55,336 bases of DNA from Hyphomonas sp. (GCF_013823385.1 NZ_PNMA01000027.1:1-55336); one strand, 5' to 3'. Positions 24,254-34,116 are shown, numbered from the stretch's first letter. Numbers and translations are program-made. Notes: a model not told the origin generated them from the letters alone.

Positions 24254-27019
24254 TTACTTCTTCCCGCGGTTCCACCAGCCGGTGCGTTTCGGGCCGGTCG
24301 GCTCGGCCGGGGCAGGGGCTGCCGGTGTCGGTTCAGGCTCAACGACGGCCACAGGCGCGGCCTCGGCTTGCGCCATGGCAGGCTGAGGCTCTGGCTCGGG
24401 CGCTGCTTGAGGTGCGGGCGCTTCGACAGGAGCGGTCTCCACCTGAGCAGATTCTGCTTCTGCAGCAGGCTCGGACGTTTCCGGCGCGGCCTCCACAGTA
24501 GGCGCAGCCTCTGCGGCAGGCGTCTCATCCGCCGCTGCCTTGCTGCCACCCCGGCCACGGCGCGAGCGGGACCGGCCTGTGCGCGGCTCGTCAGCGGCGG
24601 GCGCAGGCGCGTCCTCCGCGTCAGCCTCAGCAGGCTCTGCCTCAGCCGCAACCGGCTCCTCGGCCACCTCGGCTTCGATCTGCAGCACTTCGGCGGGCGC
24701 GGGCAGGCCAATCGCCGGCTCTTCCTCTGACAGCATCACATCTGCGCTGACTGACAGGCCATCCAGGAATGCCCCGCCATCGGCAATGGCGGCAATCTCG
24801 CCGCCTTCACCGCGGCCCTCACTGCCTCTGCGGCGGCGGCGGCCACCCCGGCGGCCCCGGCGGCGGCGCTTACGCGCGGCGTCGCTGTCGTCGGCCTCTG
24901 CTTCACCAGCGCCAACGGCCTCTTCGCCGTCATCCTCGTCTTCGTCGTCTTCGCCCGCGTCTGCCTCTGCATCGGCAGGGCGTTCGGCATCCACCACTTC
25001 GAGACCGGTCTCGCGGGTTTCCCCGCGGCTGCGGCCACCCCGGCGGCGGCGGCGCCGGCGGCGGCTGCCACCTTGCTTCTCTTCAGAAGCGTCAGAGCTG
25101 CGCGTTTCGCCAGCCTCATCCTCATCGCCGGCCTCGTCATCGGCCTCGATCAGGTCTTCGTCCTCGATATCCTCATCATCCTCGTCGCGCGCCGAAGGCG
25201 GTGTCGGTTTCATCAGAGAGCGCGGCGTCGGGCGTTTCTTCGGCTTGGCGCCAGGATCCCGCTCGGCATTGATCTCGAAATCGCCGGGCAGCATGTCTTC
25301 GGAGGAATGGATCGAGATGGCAAAGCCCGCGACCCGTTCGATCTCGATCAGCGCCTCGCGCTTGTTGTTGAGAATGTAGAGCGCCACATCCGTCGGCGCC
25401 TTCACACCGATGCCCTTGAGGCCGCCGGTGGCGGCGCGCGCCTCGATTGCCCGGATCAGCTGCAGCGCAGCTGACGGGATCGAGCGGCGGCGGCCGGTGC
25501 CGTTACAGGCAGAGCAGGGGTCAGATGTCGCCTGCAGCACGCCCTGGCGGCGGCGCTGGCGCGAGATTTCCATCAGGCCGAACTGCGAGATGCGGCCATG
25601 CTGAACGCGCGCCCGGTCCACCTTCAGGCATTCCTTCAGGCGTTTTTCGACTGCGCGGTTGTTCTTGTTCTCCTCCATGTCGATGAAGTCGATCACGATC
25701 AGACCGGCAAGATCGCGCAGGCGCATCTGGCGGCAGGCTTCTTCGGCCGCCTCCAGGTTGGTGCGCACGGCGGTCTGCTCGATATTGCGCTCGCGGGTGG
25801 ATTTGCCGGAGTTCACATCGATGGCAACAAGGGCTTCGGTCTGGTTGATCACCAGATAGCCGCCCGATTTCAGCTGCACGACCGGAGAATAGATCGAATC
25901 AAGCTGGTTCTCGACCGCTTCGGCCACATAGAGCGGGTCTTCCTCCCGCCATTGCTGAACCTTCTTTGCCTGGCTCGGCATGATGATCTTGGCGAGGTCT
26001 TTGGCCTCGCGATAGGCTTCATCGCCCTGAACCCAGACTTCCTCGATCTCCTTGTCGAACATGTCCCGCATCGCGCGGTGGACAAGCCCGCCCTCGGCAT
26101 TGATCAGCGCCGGGGCCTCGGAGGAGAGGGTCTTCTCGACAATCTGTTCCCACAGTTTCGAGAGATAGTCATAGTCGCGCTTGATCTCGGCCTTGGTGCG
26201 CTTGGCGCCGGCCGTACGCACGATCAGGCCCTGGCCTTCAGGCACATCCAGTTCCGAAACGATGGATTTCAGCCGCTTGCGATCAGCCGAATTGACGATC
26301 TTGCGGGAAATGCCGCCCCCGCGCGGGGTGTTCGGCATCAGCACGGAATAGCGCCCGGCCAGCGACAGATAGGTCGTCAGGGCCGCGCCTTTGTTGCCGC
26401 GCTCCTCTTTCACCACCTGCACCAGCATCACCTGGCGGCGGCGGATCACTTCCTGGATCTTGTAGCGCTTGGAGATCGGGGTGCGCTGGGTCTTTTTCTG
26501 GCCATTGCGGCGTTCAGGCTTGGCGGCGCGCGGGCGGGCCTCTTCGCCATCGTCCTCGCCATAGCCGTCTGCATCGGCTGAAGCGTCCGCGTCGGCGTCA
26601 TCTTCGTCGCCATCGTCCTCTTCGCCGTCATCGGCGCCGGGAACATCCACGCCAGCGCCGTTTTCCAGCTCGGCGCTCATGCCATGGGGAACATACGGGC
26701 CGTCATCATCATCCTCGATGGCGGCGGCGGCCTCCTCGGCGGCTTCTTTGAGAAGCGCTTCGCGGTCGGCTGCGGGCAGCTGGTAATAATCCGGGTGGAT
26801 CTCGCTGAAAGCGAGGAAACCGTGGCGGTTGCCACCATATTCGACAAAGGCGGCCTGGAGCGAAGGCTCCACCCGGGTCACTTTGGCGAGATAAATATTT
26901 CCGCGGAGTTGTTCGTTGCCGGTTGTTTCGAAATCGAAGTCATCAACCTGGCCATTGTTGACGATGGCCACCCGCGTTTCTTCGGGGTGGGCCGCGTCGA
27001 TCAGCATTAGTCTGCTCAT
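24254..27019 (-). CDS. rne: Ribonuclease E
   Basis: The product is 921 residues. An S1 RNA-binding domain begins around residue 36 and carries a long acidic insertion (about residues 95-185, rich in Asp and Glu). The sensor and DNase I-like domains follow, with catalytic Asp401 (AIDVNSGKST) and Asp444 (VIDFIDMEENKN), 43 residues apart as in E. coli. The zinc link is C502-x-x-C505. After about residue 560 the tail is low complexity, with two Arg-rich blocks (RRRRRRRRGGRSRG and KRRRRGRRGGRRRRRG) and acidic or Ala-rich stretches. It starts mRNA decay and rRNA/tRNA processing and scaffolds the degradosome. The start is ATG 27019 with AAAGG 9 bases upstream. Confidence 0.95.
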   Translation of the reverse strand: MSRLMLIDAAHPEETRVAIVNNGQVDDFDFETTGNEQLRGNIYLAKVTRVEPSLQAAFVEYGGNRHGFLAFSEIHPDYYQLPAADREALLKEAAEEAAAAIEDDDDGPYVPHGMSAELENGAGVDVPGADDGEEDDGDEDDADADASADADGYGEDDGEEARPRAAKPERRNGQKKTQRTPISKRYKIQEVIRRRQVMLVQVVKEERGNKGAALTTYLSLAGRYSVLMPNTPRGGGISRKIVNSADRKRLKSIVSELDVPEGQGLIVRTAGAKRTKAEIKRDYDYLSKLWEQIVEKTLSSEAPALINAEGGLVHRAMRDMFDKEIEEVWVQGDEAYREAKDLAKIIMPSQAKKVQQWREEDPLYVAEAVENQLDSIYSPVVQLKSGGYLVINQTEALVAIDVNSGKSTRERNIEQTAVRTNLEAAEEACRQMRLRDLAGLIVIDFIDMEENKNNRAVEKRLKECLKVDRARVQHGRISQFGLMEISRQRRRQGVLQATSDPCSACNGTGRRRSIPSAALQLIRAIEARAATGGLKGIGVKAPTDVALYILNNKREALIEIERVAGFAISIHSSEDMLPGDFEINAERDPGAKPKKRPTPRSLMKPTPPSARDEDDEDIEDEDLIEADDEAGDEDEAGETRSSDASEEKQGGSRRRRRRRRGGRSRGETRETGLEVVDAERPADAEADAGEDDEDEDDGEEAVGAGEAEADDSDAARKRRRRGRRGGRRRRRGSEGRGEGGEIAAIADGGAFLDGLSVSADVMLSEEEPAIGLPAPAEVLQIEAEVAEEPVAAEAEPAEADAEDAPAPAADEPRTGRSRSRRGRGGSKAAADETPAAEAAPTVEAAPETSEPAAEAESAQVETAPVEAPAPQAAPEPEPQPAMAQAEAAPVAVVEPEPTPAAPAPAEPTGPKRTGWWNRGKK

Positions 27020-27447
27020 TAAACAGAACCTTTCGGTCCGGCGCCGCTCGCCAGGGCGCAGGGCGCCTCTGGTTGGCTGGCAGGCCGGAATAAGTGGTGA
27101 GGGAGGCGCGTTGCGGGCGCAGAGAGCCGTCTCGCCTCGGCGAGTCGATCAAACCTGCAGTGTTCGCGGCACCAGTGCGCATTTTTCCTGCTTTCCGGAG
27201 CGCGCCGCCCGCTTGCCTTTCCGGGGAAGCCGGGCCGGGGTGCGCTGTTGGGAAACCGTTGGGCCGACCCTTTACGGCGGCCACATGAGAATAGTGCCCA
27301 ATTTTCCCTGCAATTGAAAGAGCCAAATTCCCGCTCGGGGTGCTGTAACAGCTAATCTGCGGTCAAGGCTGGGTTAATCTTCCTGTGGGTATCCACATCA
27401 GTGACCTGAAATTGGGCACCGCCCGCCCATTCCAACCCGCCGAGCTG
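27020..27447. promoter_or_regulatory. Divergent rne/amidase intergenic region with structured rne leader
   Basis: This 428-base gap has no gene I can support. The rne side is GC-rich with several pairable stretches (for example 27131-27136 with 27139-27144, and GGCGCC at both 27041 and 27066), as would suit an autoregulated rne leader. The more AT-rich part at 27295-27380 is the likely site of promoters. This is a general description, not a mapped promoter. Confidence 0.4.
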
Positions 27448-28653
27448 ATGCTGACACGTATTGTTTCAGTCCTGTTAATACTTTGCTTTGGCGCCGTTTT
27501 TGGCGCCCTTGCGGACGTGTCACAAGTGCGCGTTGTGGGGGACGGCGCCCCGACCCGAATCACGATCTGGACTGATGCCCCTGAGGAAGCTGAAGCCTAT
27601 GCCAGCGAAACCGGCGGTGTGCGGCGCATCATTTTCCCGCTAAGGTCGAACGCCTATTCTGCAGAGGGCCCCGGCGGCGGCGGGGTCACCGTCTGGTCGC
27701 TGAACCCGGGGCGGCTGGAGTTCGCGCTCGACCGGCCGATGTCGGTGGCGCGCGTCCTGCGCCTGCCGCCCACCGGCACGGAAAAATCCTATCGCGTGAT
27801 CGTCGATCTCGACACCGTCTCCGAGGCCCGCTTCTCCAGCCTGGCCAAGCGCGACCAGCGCCGGCTGGCCAAGGCGGAAACGGATGCCGCGAAAGCTGCC
27901 GAAACGCAGACGGCCATCCTGGCAGGGGCGGGCGCGGCGGCGGCGGGCCGGAAGGCGCCGCCCCGCAGCAAGGGCCATGTCGTGGTGATTGATGCCGGCC
28001 ATGGCGGCAAGGATCCCGGCGCCATGGCGATCAATGGCGGCAGGGAAAAGGATGTCACCCTTAAGGCGGCCCTCGCCCTGCGAGACCTGCTGGAGGCCGA
28101 TGGCCGCTATGTCGTCAAGCTCACCCGTGACACCGATGTCTATGTCGACCATGAAGACCGGGTGACCAAGGCGCGAAACTGGGGCGCGGAACTCTTCATC
28201 TCGCTGCATGCGGATGCGGCCGGTTCCAGCTCGGTTGCAGGCGCTTCGGTCTACACCATCTCCGCGCGCGGGGAGGGGCGGATCGACCGCGAGGCGAGCC
28301 GCAACAATTGGGTCATCCCGATCGAAGATGGAACGCCCCAGCGCCTCACCGGCATCCTCTCGGATCTCGTCAAGCGCGAGACCAAGACCCGCTCTGCCGA
28401 ATTTGCCGAGCTGCTCTTGCCCGAGCTTGAGCAGGCTGGCCCGGTTCTGCGCAATACCCACCGCAGCGCCGGCTTCTATGTCCTGCTGGCGCCGGACGTG
28501 CCCGCCGTGCTTCTGGAACTCGGCTTCCTCACCAATGCGGACGACGCCAAGCGGCTTCAGTCGGACAAGGGGCGCCAGGCCGCCGTGCGTGCCATCAAGA
28601 ATGCCATCGATACCTATTTTGACCGTCAGGACGTGCGGCTTGCCTCACAATAG
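27448..28653 (+). CDS. N-acetylmuramoyl-L-alanine amidase, AmiC-like
   Basis: From ATG 27448 the product is 401 residues with a signal peptide (LTRIVSVLLILCFGAVFGALA), an AMIN-type beta domain (about residues 25-140) and an Amidase_3 catalytic domain (VVIDAGHGGKDPGAM, ELFISLHADA, LLELGFLTNADDAK), which holds the zinc-binding His and Glu residues. It cuts stem peptides from glycan strands during cell separation. A GTG at 27385 is in frame but would add a non-signal leader. A TPR lipoprotein gene follows 72 bases downstream. Confidence 0.92.
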   Translation: MLTRIVSVLLILCFGAVFGALADVSQVRVVGDGAPTRITIWTDAPEEAEAYASETGGVRRIIFPLRSNAYSAEGPGGGGVTVWSLNPGRLEFALDRPMSVARVLRLPPTGTEKSYRVIVDLDTVSEARFSSLAKRDQRRLAKAETDAAKAAETQTAILAGAGAAAAGRKAPPRSKGHVVVIDAGHGGKDPGAMAINGGREKDVTLKAALALRDLLEADGRYVVKLTRDTDVYVDHEDRVTKARNWGAELFISLHADAAGSSSVAGASVYTISARGEGRIDREASRNNWVIPIEDGTPQRLTGILSDLVKRETKTRSAEFAELLLPELEQAGPVLRNTHRSAGFYVLLAPDVPAVLLELGFLTNADDAKRLQSDKGRQAAVRAIKNAIDTYFDRQDVRLASQ

Positions 28654-28725
28654 CGCCGAAATGGCGCGTGGCAGACCGCTGCGCGCCACTTGTAGCGCCC
28701 ATCGGATACTGCAAGTGTTTGCCCC

Positions 28726-30471
28726 ATGAAACGCATCCTTTCGCCGATCCTCCTTGCCAGTCTTTTCGCCCTGTGTGCCTGCGCCACCTCCGGTTCGCAC
28801 GGGTCATCCTACGACTTCTCCGGCGACCGTCCGCCTGAAGCGCAGGCCTATCGGGATTTCATGATCGCGCGGATTGCCTCGCTGACAAACGATCCCGAAA
28901 CCGCGTCCCGGCGCTATGCGGCCATCATTGATGTCATGCCTGAGAAGGCCTCGATTGCCGAGCGCGCCGTCTTCTCTGCGCTGCTGGCAGGCGACTATCC
29001 TGCCGCTGCCGGGCTTTCCAGCCGCGCGCTTGCGGCGGGCAGCGAGGCGAGCCTCATCCGGCTCACGCTCGCCGTCGATGCCATCGTGCGCGGCAAGCCC
29101 GACAAGGCGCAGCCCTATCTCGAAGAGTCGGCCTTCCTGCCCTTCAACCGGAATATCGCCAACAGCATCTCGGCCTGGCGCGCGCTGGACAAGGATGGCC
29201 TCGCTCTGGCGACAGGCTATCTGGAGCAGGGGCTCACCGGCGATCTGCGCTATGACAGCCCGGCTCTCTACATGCTGGGCCTCCTGCAGATGTCGGGCGG
29301 CGCCGAGGATCAGGCTCTGGCGAATTTCGAGCGTGTCTGGGCCTCCGGGGCCCGCCTCGCCATCGGCGTCGAGGCTCATGCCGAACTTCTCGCCGCCCGC
29401 GGAGAGCGCGCCCGCGCGCTTGAGATCATCGAAACCTTCCGCTCTGAGGTCGGTACCAATGCGGCCCTGGCCCAGCTTGCCCGCCGCATCGAGGCAGGCG
29501 AGCAGATCAAGCCGCGCCGGTTGACCACCCGCCAGGGCGCGGCCCTGTCGCTGTACGTCCCGGCTGCCGCGCTGATGTATCAGACCAATGATGATCTCTC
29601 CTCGGTCTATTTCGTGCTGGCGCTGGCGCTCGACCCGGACCTGCAGGTCGCCCGCTCCCTCTGGGCGCAGGCGCTGGAGAATGGCGGTCGCCGCGAGGAT
29701 GCCATCCGTGTACTGCGCGAAGTGCCTTCCTCCTCTCCCTATTACGCCAACGCCCAGGGCCAGCTTGCCGGTCTCCTGAACGCGCAAGGCAAGAGTGAGG
29801 AAGCCCTCCGCGTCGCCGCCGAGGCGCTGGCCGGAACCCCTGACCGCAGCCTCCAGCTTCAACTCGCCGATCTCTACATTTCCCTCGAACGCTATGCAGA
29901 AGGGGAGGCGGTGCTCAATGAGATCATCGCCGCTGATGGCGCCAAGGAAGACTGGCGTGTCATCTTCGCGCGCGGCGCCGCGCGGGAGCGTCAGGGCAAC
30001 TGGCCGGAAGCCGAAGCAGACCTGAAACATGCCCTGGAACTGCGCCCGGAAAGCGCCACTGTCCTCAACTATCTCGGCTATTCCTGGATCGACCGGGGCG
30101 AAAACCTTGAGGAAGGGTTCGCCCTCATCCGCCGCGCGGTAATCCTCGAGCCGCTGTCGGGCCATATCATCGACAGTCTCGGCTGGGCGCATTACAAGCT
30201 CGGCCAGTATGAGGAAGCCATCGACTATCTCGAGCGCGCGGTCGAACTCATGCCCGGCGACCCGATCCTGAATGATCATCTGGGGGACGCTTACTGGCGC
30301 GCGGGGCGCAAGCTGGAGGCAACTTTCCAGTGGGAGCGCGCCCTGACGCTGGATCCGGCCGAGAAAGACCGGGAACGGATCAATGCCAAGCTGCACTCCA
30401 AGCTGGGCCCTGACGCGCCCGAGGCGGCCGCCCCGGCTGCGCTCCCGGCCGGCGTGCCGGAAACGCCCTGA
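28726..30471 (+). CDS. TPR-repeat lipoprotein
   Basis: The 581-residue protein has a lipobox in FALCAC and about ten tetratricopeptide-type helical repeats, clear near ATVLNYLGYSWIDRGENLEEGF, HIIDSLGWAHYKLGQYEEAIDYLERA and PILNDHLGDAYWRAGRKLEAT. It is probably an outer- or inner-membrane-tethered protein on the periplasmic side that acts as a scaffold. TPR lipoproteins next to ispE are, as I recall, a familiar alphaproteobacterial arrangement. ispE starts 12 bases past its stop. Confidence 0.85.
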   Translation: MKRILSPILLASLFALCACATSGSHGSSYDFSGDRPPEAQAYRDFMIARIASLTNDPETASRRYAAIIDVMPEKASIAERAVFSALLAGDYPAAAGLSSRALAAGSEASLIRLTLAVDAIVRGKPDKAQPYLEESAFLPFNRNIANSISAWRALDKDGLALATGYLEQGLTGDLRYDSPALYMLGLLQMSGGAEDQALANFERVWASGARLAIGVEAHAELLAARGERARALEIIETFRSEVGTNAALAQLARRIEAGEQIKPRRLTTRQGAALSLYVPAAALMYQTNDDLSSVYFVLALALDPDLQVARSLWAQALENGGRREDAIRVLREVPSSSPYYANAQGQLAGLLNAQGKSEEALRVAAEALAGTPDRSLQLQLADLYISLERYAEGEAVLNEIIAADGAKEDWRVIFARGAARERQGNWPEAEADLKHALELRPESATVLNYLGYSWIDRGENLEEGFALIRRAVILEPLSGHIIDSLGWAHYKLGQYEEAIDYLERAVELMPGDPILNDHLGDAYWRAGRKLEATFQWERALTLDPAEKDRERINAKLHSKLGPDAPEAAAPAALPAGVPETP

Positions 30472-30482
30472 AGGCCGCGCTC

Positions 30483-31379
30483 ATGGGTATCGTAGAAACA
30501 GGCCTTTCCGGCTGGGCACCTGCCAAGGTGAACCTCTACCTGCATGTCGGCCCTCCCAAATCCAATGGCCGGCATGATCTCGATTCCCTCGTCGTCTTCG
30601 CCGATGCGCGCGCCGCCGACCACCTCACCGTAGAGCCCGCCGACACCCTTACCCTCGACGTTTCAGGTCCCGCAGCCGCCGCTGCCGGATCCGGCGAGGA
30701 CAATCTCGTCCTCAAGGCGGCCCGCGCGCTCCAGATCGCTGCCGGCGTGCAGCAGGGCGCGCGCCTCACGCTCAGGAAATGGCTTCCCGTTGCCGCCGGC
30801 ATTGGCGGGGGCTCGTCGGACGCTGCCATGACCCTCCGTCTCCTGACGAAGCTCTGGGATATTGACCCCGCCCATGCCGCCGCCCTCGCGCCCGGCCTTG
30901 GCGGCGACGTTCCCGTCGCGCTCGCGGGCCAGCCCGCCCTGATGCGCGGGGAAGGGGAGCGCGTCACGCCGCTGCCGTCTCTCCCGCCGCTTGCTGCCCT
31001 CCTGGTCAATCCCGGCCTGCCATGCCCCACAGGTCCGGTCTTCCGCGCCCATGACGCGGCCGGCGGCGGCGCAGACTTTGCCGAAATCCATCCGCTGCCG
31101 GAATTTCCAGACGCCCACGCCCTCGCCGCCTGGCTCAGCGGGCAACGCAACGACCTCGAGCCGCCCGCCGCCGCCATGGTGCCGGAAATCGCCGCCACGC
31201 TCGCCTTCCTGCGCGCCCAGCCCGGCGTGCTGCTCGCCCGGATGAGCGGATCGGGCGCCACCTGCTTTGCCCTCTTCGAAGCCATCGCCTTTGCCGAGCG
31301 TGCGATGGTGGTCCTCCGCAATGACGCAGGCAGGAAACACTGGTGGTCGGCAGCCTGCCGTCTGGGGGCCGCGCCATGA
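30483..31379 (+). CDS. ispE: 4-diphosphocytidyl-2-C-methyl-D-erythritol kinase
   Basis: The 298-residue GHMP kinase has WAPAKVNLYLHVG at the start, the ATP loop LPVAAGIGGGSSDAAM, and a C-terminal ARMSGSGATCFALF. It phosphorylates the methylerythritol phosphate intermediate on the way to isopentenyl diphosphate, so it supplies the polyprenyl synthase and the undecaprenyl carrier used by neighbouring genes. Its TGA overlaps the next start (ATGA). Confidence 0.93.
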   Translation: MGIVETGLSGWAPAKVNLYLHVGPPKSNGRHDLDSLVVFADARAADHLTVEPADTLTLDVSGPAAAAAGSGEDNLVLKAARALQIAAGVQQGARLTLRKWLPVAAGIGGGSSDAAMTLRLLTKLWDIDPAHAAALAPGLGGDVPVALAGQPALMRGEGERVTPLPSLPPLAALLVNPGLPCPTGPVFRAHDAAGGGADFAEIHPLPEFPDAHALAAWLSGQRNDLEPPAAAMVPEIAATLAFLRAQPGVLLARMSGSGATCFALFEAIAFAERAMVVLRNDAGRKHWWSAACRLGAAP

Positions 31380-32443
31380 TGGCGCTTTCCCTGGTCTGGG
31401 CCGCCCTGCCGCTGATGGTCAGCTTTGCCGTCTGCGCGCTGATGACCCGCCTCGGCCCGAAGGATGCGCCCGATGGCGGCCGCAAGACGCAGGCCCGCCC
31501 CGTGCCCAGCGCCGGCGGCCTCGGCGTTCTGGCCGGCATCGCGGTCACCCTCCTTGCCGGCAGCGCGGTCCAGCCCGCCGCTCTGGGCAATCCCCTGACA
31601 ACCCTTGCCCAGAGCGCGCTTGCAGGCGTGATGCTCCTTGTGCTGATCGCTGGCCTGCTCGGTTTTGCCGATGACAGGTTCAACCTTCCCGCCCGGCGCA
31701 AGCTGCTGGTGCTCGCTGCCGCGTCCCTCCTGGCCGCGATCTATGCCCCCCATGTCACCCAGCTCTGGCTGCCCGGCATGGGCGAGGCGGGGCTCGCCGT
31801 GCCTGTCTTCCTCGGGATCGTCTGCGCGGCGCTCTGGATGTTCGTCATGGCCAATGCGGTCAACTTCCTGGACGGCGCCAATGGCATTGCCATGGGCTCC
31901 TCCGCCATCCTGCTGGCTGCGCTGGCCGTCATCGCCGCGCCCCCGCCGGGGGCAGCGCCGGGCATTCTCTTCCTGCTGCTGGTCTCTGCCGTCGCCGCGC
32001 TCTGCGGCTTCCTCGCCTGGAACCTTGCCGGCCGCCTCTATGCGGGCGACACCGGCGCGCTCGCCATTGGCGCGCTCATCGGCGGGGCAGGGCTCTCGGC
32101 CGCCGTCATCCATTCAGCCTGGGTTCCGGCCACACTCGTCCTGCCCATCCTGATCGACGTCTTCCTCACGCTGATCTGGCGCGCCCGCCTCCGCCGCCCG
32201 CTGATGCAGGCCCACAGGGACCATGCCTATCAGCTCTTCCTGCGCGCAGGCTGGAGCCATCTGAAAGTCGCCTCTCTCTGGTGGGGATTCTGCCTCGTTA
32301 CATCGCTCGCCGCGATCGCCGGCGCGCGTCAGGGCCCCGGCGCCGCCTTCGGCCTGTTCGCCATCCTCTTGGGGGTGGGCTGCGCGCTCTGGATCGGGCA
32401 GCGGGTCACGCTGGGCCGCCGCCTGGCGCTTGAAGGCCGCTAG
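31376..32443 (+). CDS. MraY/WecA-family polyprenyl-phosphate sugar-1-phosphate transferase
   Basis: The 355-residue, roughly ten-helix membrane protein carries the family motifs FADDRFNLPARRKLL (catalytic Asp pair), ANAVNFLDGANGIAMG and the cytoplasmic HRDHAYQLF. These transferases join GlcNAc-1-P or a related sugar to undecaprenyl phosphate, starting O-antigen or other glycan assembly. MraY itself is less likely, as the gene is outside a mur cluster. The ATG at 31376 overlaps the ispE stop; ATG 31379 is also possible. Confidence 0.88.
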   Translation: MMALSLVWAALPLMVSFAVCALMTRLGPKDAPDGGRKTQARPVPSAGGLGVLAGIAVTLLAGSAVQPAALGNPLTTLAQSALAGVMLLVLIAGLLGFADDRFNLPARRKLLVLAAASLLAAIYAPHVTQLWLPGMGEAGLAVPVFLGIVCAALWMFVMANAVNFLDGANGIAMGSSAILLAALAVIAAPPPGAAPGILFLLLVSAVAALCGFLAWNLAGRLYAGDTGALAIGALIGGAGLSAAVIHSAWVPATLVLPILIDVFLTLIWRARLRRPLMQAHRDHAYQLFLRAGWSHLKVASLWWGFCLVTSLAAIAGARQGPGAAFGLFAILLGVGCALWIGQRVTLGRRLALEGR

Positions 32444-32444
32444 C

Positions 32445-33458
32445 TCAGTAAGCGCGGCTCACGCAGAAATCAGCCAGGTCTTCCAGCGCGTCACGATAGG
32501 GCGAGGCCGGCAGCGTGCGCAGCGCGCCCTTGGCCAGCGCCGCATAGGCTTCGGCCTCCTGCACGGTCGCCTCGGCGGCGCCCGTTGCGCGGATCAGGTG
32601 AACGGCATGGGCGAGGTCGGAATCTTCCTGCGCTTCCGGGTTCAGGGCGCGGTCCCAGAAGGCCCGGTCCTCGTCCGATCCCCGGCGGCGCGCGATGATC
32701 ACCGGCAGGGTGATTTTCCCTTCGCGGAAATCATCGCCGACCGACTTGCCGATCACCGAAGTTGTCCCGCCATAGTCGAGCGCGTCATCAATGATCTGGA
32801 AGGCAAGGCCAAGGTTCTTGCCATAGGTCGCCAGCGCGTCGGCATATTCCTCGCCCCCGCCAGACATCGCGCCCGTCTCGGCGGCCGCTTCAAACAGCGC
32901 CCCGGTCTTGGCTTCAACGATGGCGAGATATTCCTCGGTCGGCAGGTCGCGCGCGGCCATCGCGGCCAGTTGGCGCACTTCGCCTTCGGCAATCACGGTA
33001 GAGGCGGTCGCCAACCGGTTCAGGATATCAAGGCTGTTGGCCTCGACCAGCAGGTTGAACGCCCGCGCAAACAGGAAATCCCCCACCAGGATCGAGGCCT
33101 TGTTGCCCCAGATCGCCTTGGCGGCGGGTTTGCCCCGGCGCAGGTCGCTCTCGTCCACCACATCATCATGCAGCAGGGTGGCCGTGTGGATGAACTCCAC
33201 GGCAGCCGCCAGCGCATGGGTCGCATGGGTCGCCTTGCCCACGGCATGGGCGGCGATCAGCGTGATCATCGGGCGCAGGCGTTTGCCGCCAGCCGAGACG
33301 ATATAGCCCGAAAGGTCTGGAATGACGGCCACTGGGCTGGCCGCGCGTTCGGCCAGCAGGCGCTCCACGGCGGTCAGGTCATCTGCGACAAGTGCCTGCA
33401 TGCGCTCCGTGATCGAGGAGAGCTGGGCCTTGCTCTTCGGTTTTGGCGCGAGGGTCAA
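32445..33458 (-). CDS. ispB: Polyprenyl diphosphate synthase (octaprenyl/decaprenyl type)
   Basis: The 337-residue all-trans polyprenyl synthase has the two Asp-rich motifs LLHDDVVDESDLRRG and FQIIDDALDYGG, plus GGKRLRPMI near the N-terminus. It makes the quinone side chain. The start is uncertain: TTG 33458 has GGAG 7 bases upstream, ATG 33401 lies inside the conserved part, and the open frame extends to an upstream position at 33587. Its stop lies two bases from the stop of the convergent sugar transferase gene. Confidence 0.9.
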   Translation of the reverse strand: MTLAPKPKSKAQLSSITERMQALVADDLTAVERLLAERAASPVAVIPDLSGYIVSAGGKRLRPMITLIAAHAVGKATHATHALAAAVEFIHTATLLHDDVVDESDLRRGKPAAKAIWGNKASILVGDFLFARAFNLLVEANSLDILNRLATASTVIAEGEVRQLAAMAARDLPTEEYLAIVEAKTGALFEAAAETGAMSGGGEEYADALATYGKNLGLAFQIIDDALDYGGTTSVIGKSVGDDFREGKITLPVIIARRRGSDEDRAFWDRALNPEAQEDSDLAHAVHLIRATGAAEATVQEAEAYAALAKGALRTLPASPYRDALEDLADFCVSRAY

Positions 33459-33588
33459 ACGGGGCACTCCGGCAGCGGCGATATAGATATAAGTAAATCT
33501 ACGCAAATACCCGGACAACTCGACGTGGCACCGGGCCGCACGCCTTTGAGCGCATTGGCGCGGGCGCGGCAATAGGATAGCGTGCAAC

Positions 33589-33605
33589 CACCTGGCGGCC
33601 AGGTG
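33589..33605. promoter_or_regulatory. Palindrome between divergent polyprenyl synthase and lipoprotein genes
   Basis: A perfect 7-base inverted repeat, CACCTGG-CGG-CCAGGTG, lies 23 bases before the ATG at 33628. It could be an operator or a leader hairpin. No regulator is assigned. Confidence 0.35.
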
Positions 33606-33627
33606 CGTTTAACGTGGTATGGAACCG

Positions 33628-34116
33628 ATGAAACCTCTGATCATTGCCCTCGGGGCGCTTTCTCTGGCCGCTTGCGCCACAACTCCGGCATATGGCCCCG
33701 CTACCCGCGACGGCGCCATGGGCTATACCTCCCAGCAGATCGAGGCTGGCCGCCACAGGATTGCCTATACCGACAAGGACCCCGGCAAGGCGCGCAATCT
33801 GGCGCTGCTGCGGGCCTCCGAGATCACCCTCATGGAGGGCAGGGACTGGTTTGAGATCACCTCCGAATATGTGGATGCCGAGGCAAGCCGCAGCGGCGGC
33901 TCCTCCATCGGCATCAGCGGCGGCACGGGTACTTACGGGCGCTCGTCCAGTGTTGGCGTTGGGGTGGGCTTCGGCATTCCGCTGGGCGGCGGAAGCTCCG
34001 GCGGCAAGGCGACCGCCGTGCTGGAAATCGTCACGGGCGCCAACCCGAAGCCCGAAAAGGCCACCGTTTATGATGCCCGCTCGGTCGACATGAACCTGCG
34101 CGCCCAGCTCCAGTAA
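33628..34116 (+). CDS. Glycine-rich small lipoprotein (CC0125/CC1285-like)
   Basis: The 162-residue protein has the lipobox LSLAAC, a core with GYTSQQIEAGRHRIAYTDKD and a glycine/serine-rich hydrophobic stretch (ISGGTGTYGRSSSVGVGVGFGIPLGGG). It resembles a lipoprotein family named after Caulobacter CC0125/CC1285, a match I recall with moderate certainty. Its role is unknown. ATG 33628 is chosen because the signal starts there; ATG 33619 precedes it. Its stop overlaps the next start (TAATGG). Confidence 0.65.
   Translation: MKPLIIALGALSLAACATTPAYGPATRDGAMGYTSQQIEAGRHRIAYTDKDPGKARNLALLRASEITLMEGRDWFEITSEYVDAEASRSGGSSIGISGGTGTYGRSSSVGVGVGFGIPLGGGSSGGKATAVLEIVTGANPKPEKATVYDARSVDMNLRAQLQ

Noticed and set aside
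28654..28725. tRNA gene in the gap before the TPR lipoprotein
   Set aside because: The length is near that of a tRNA, but no cloverleaf pairing or T-loop sequence is present.
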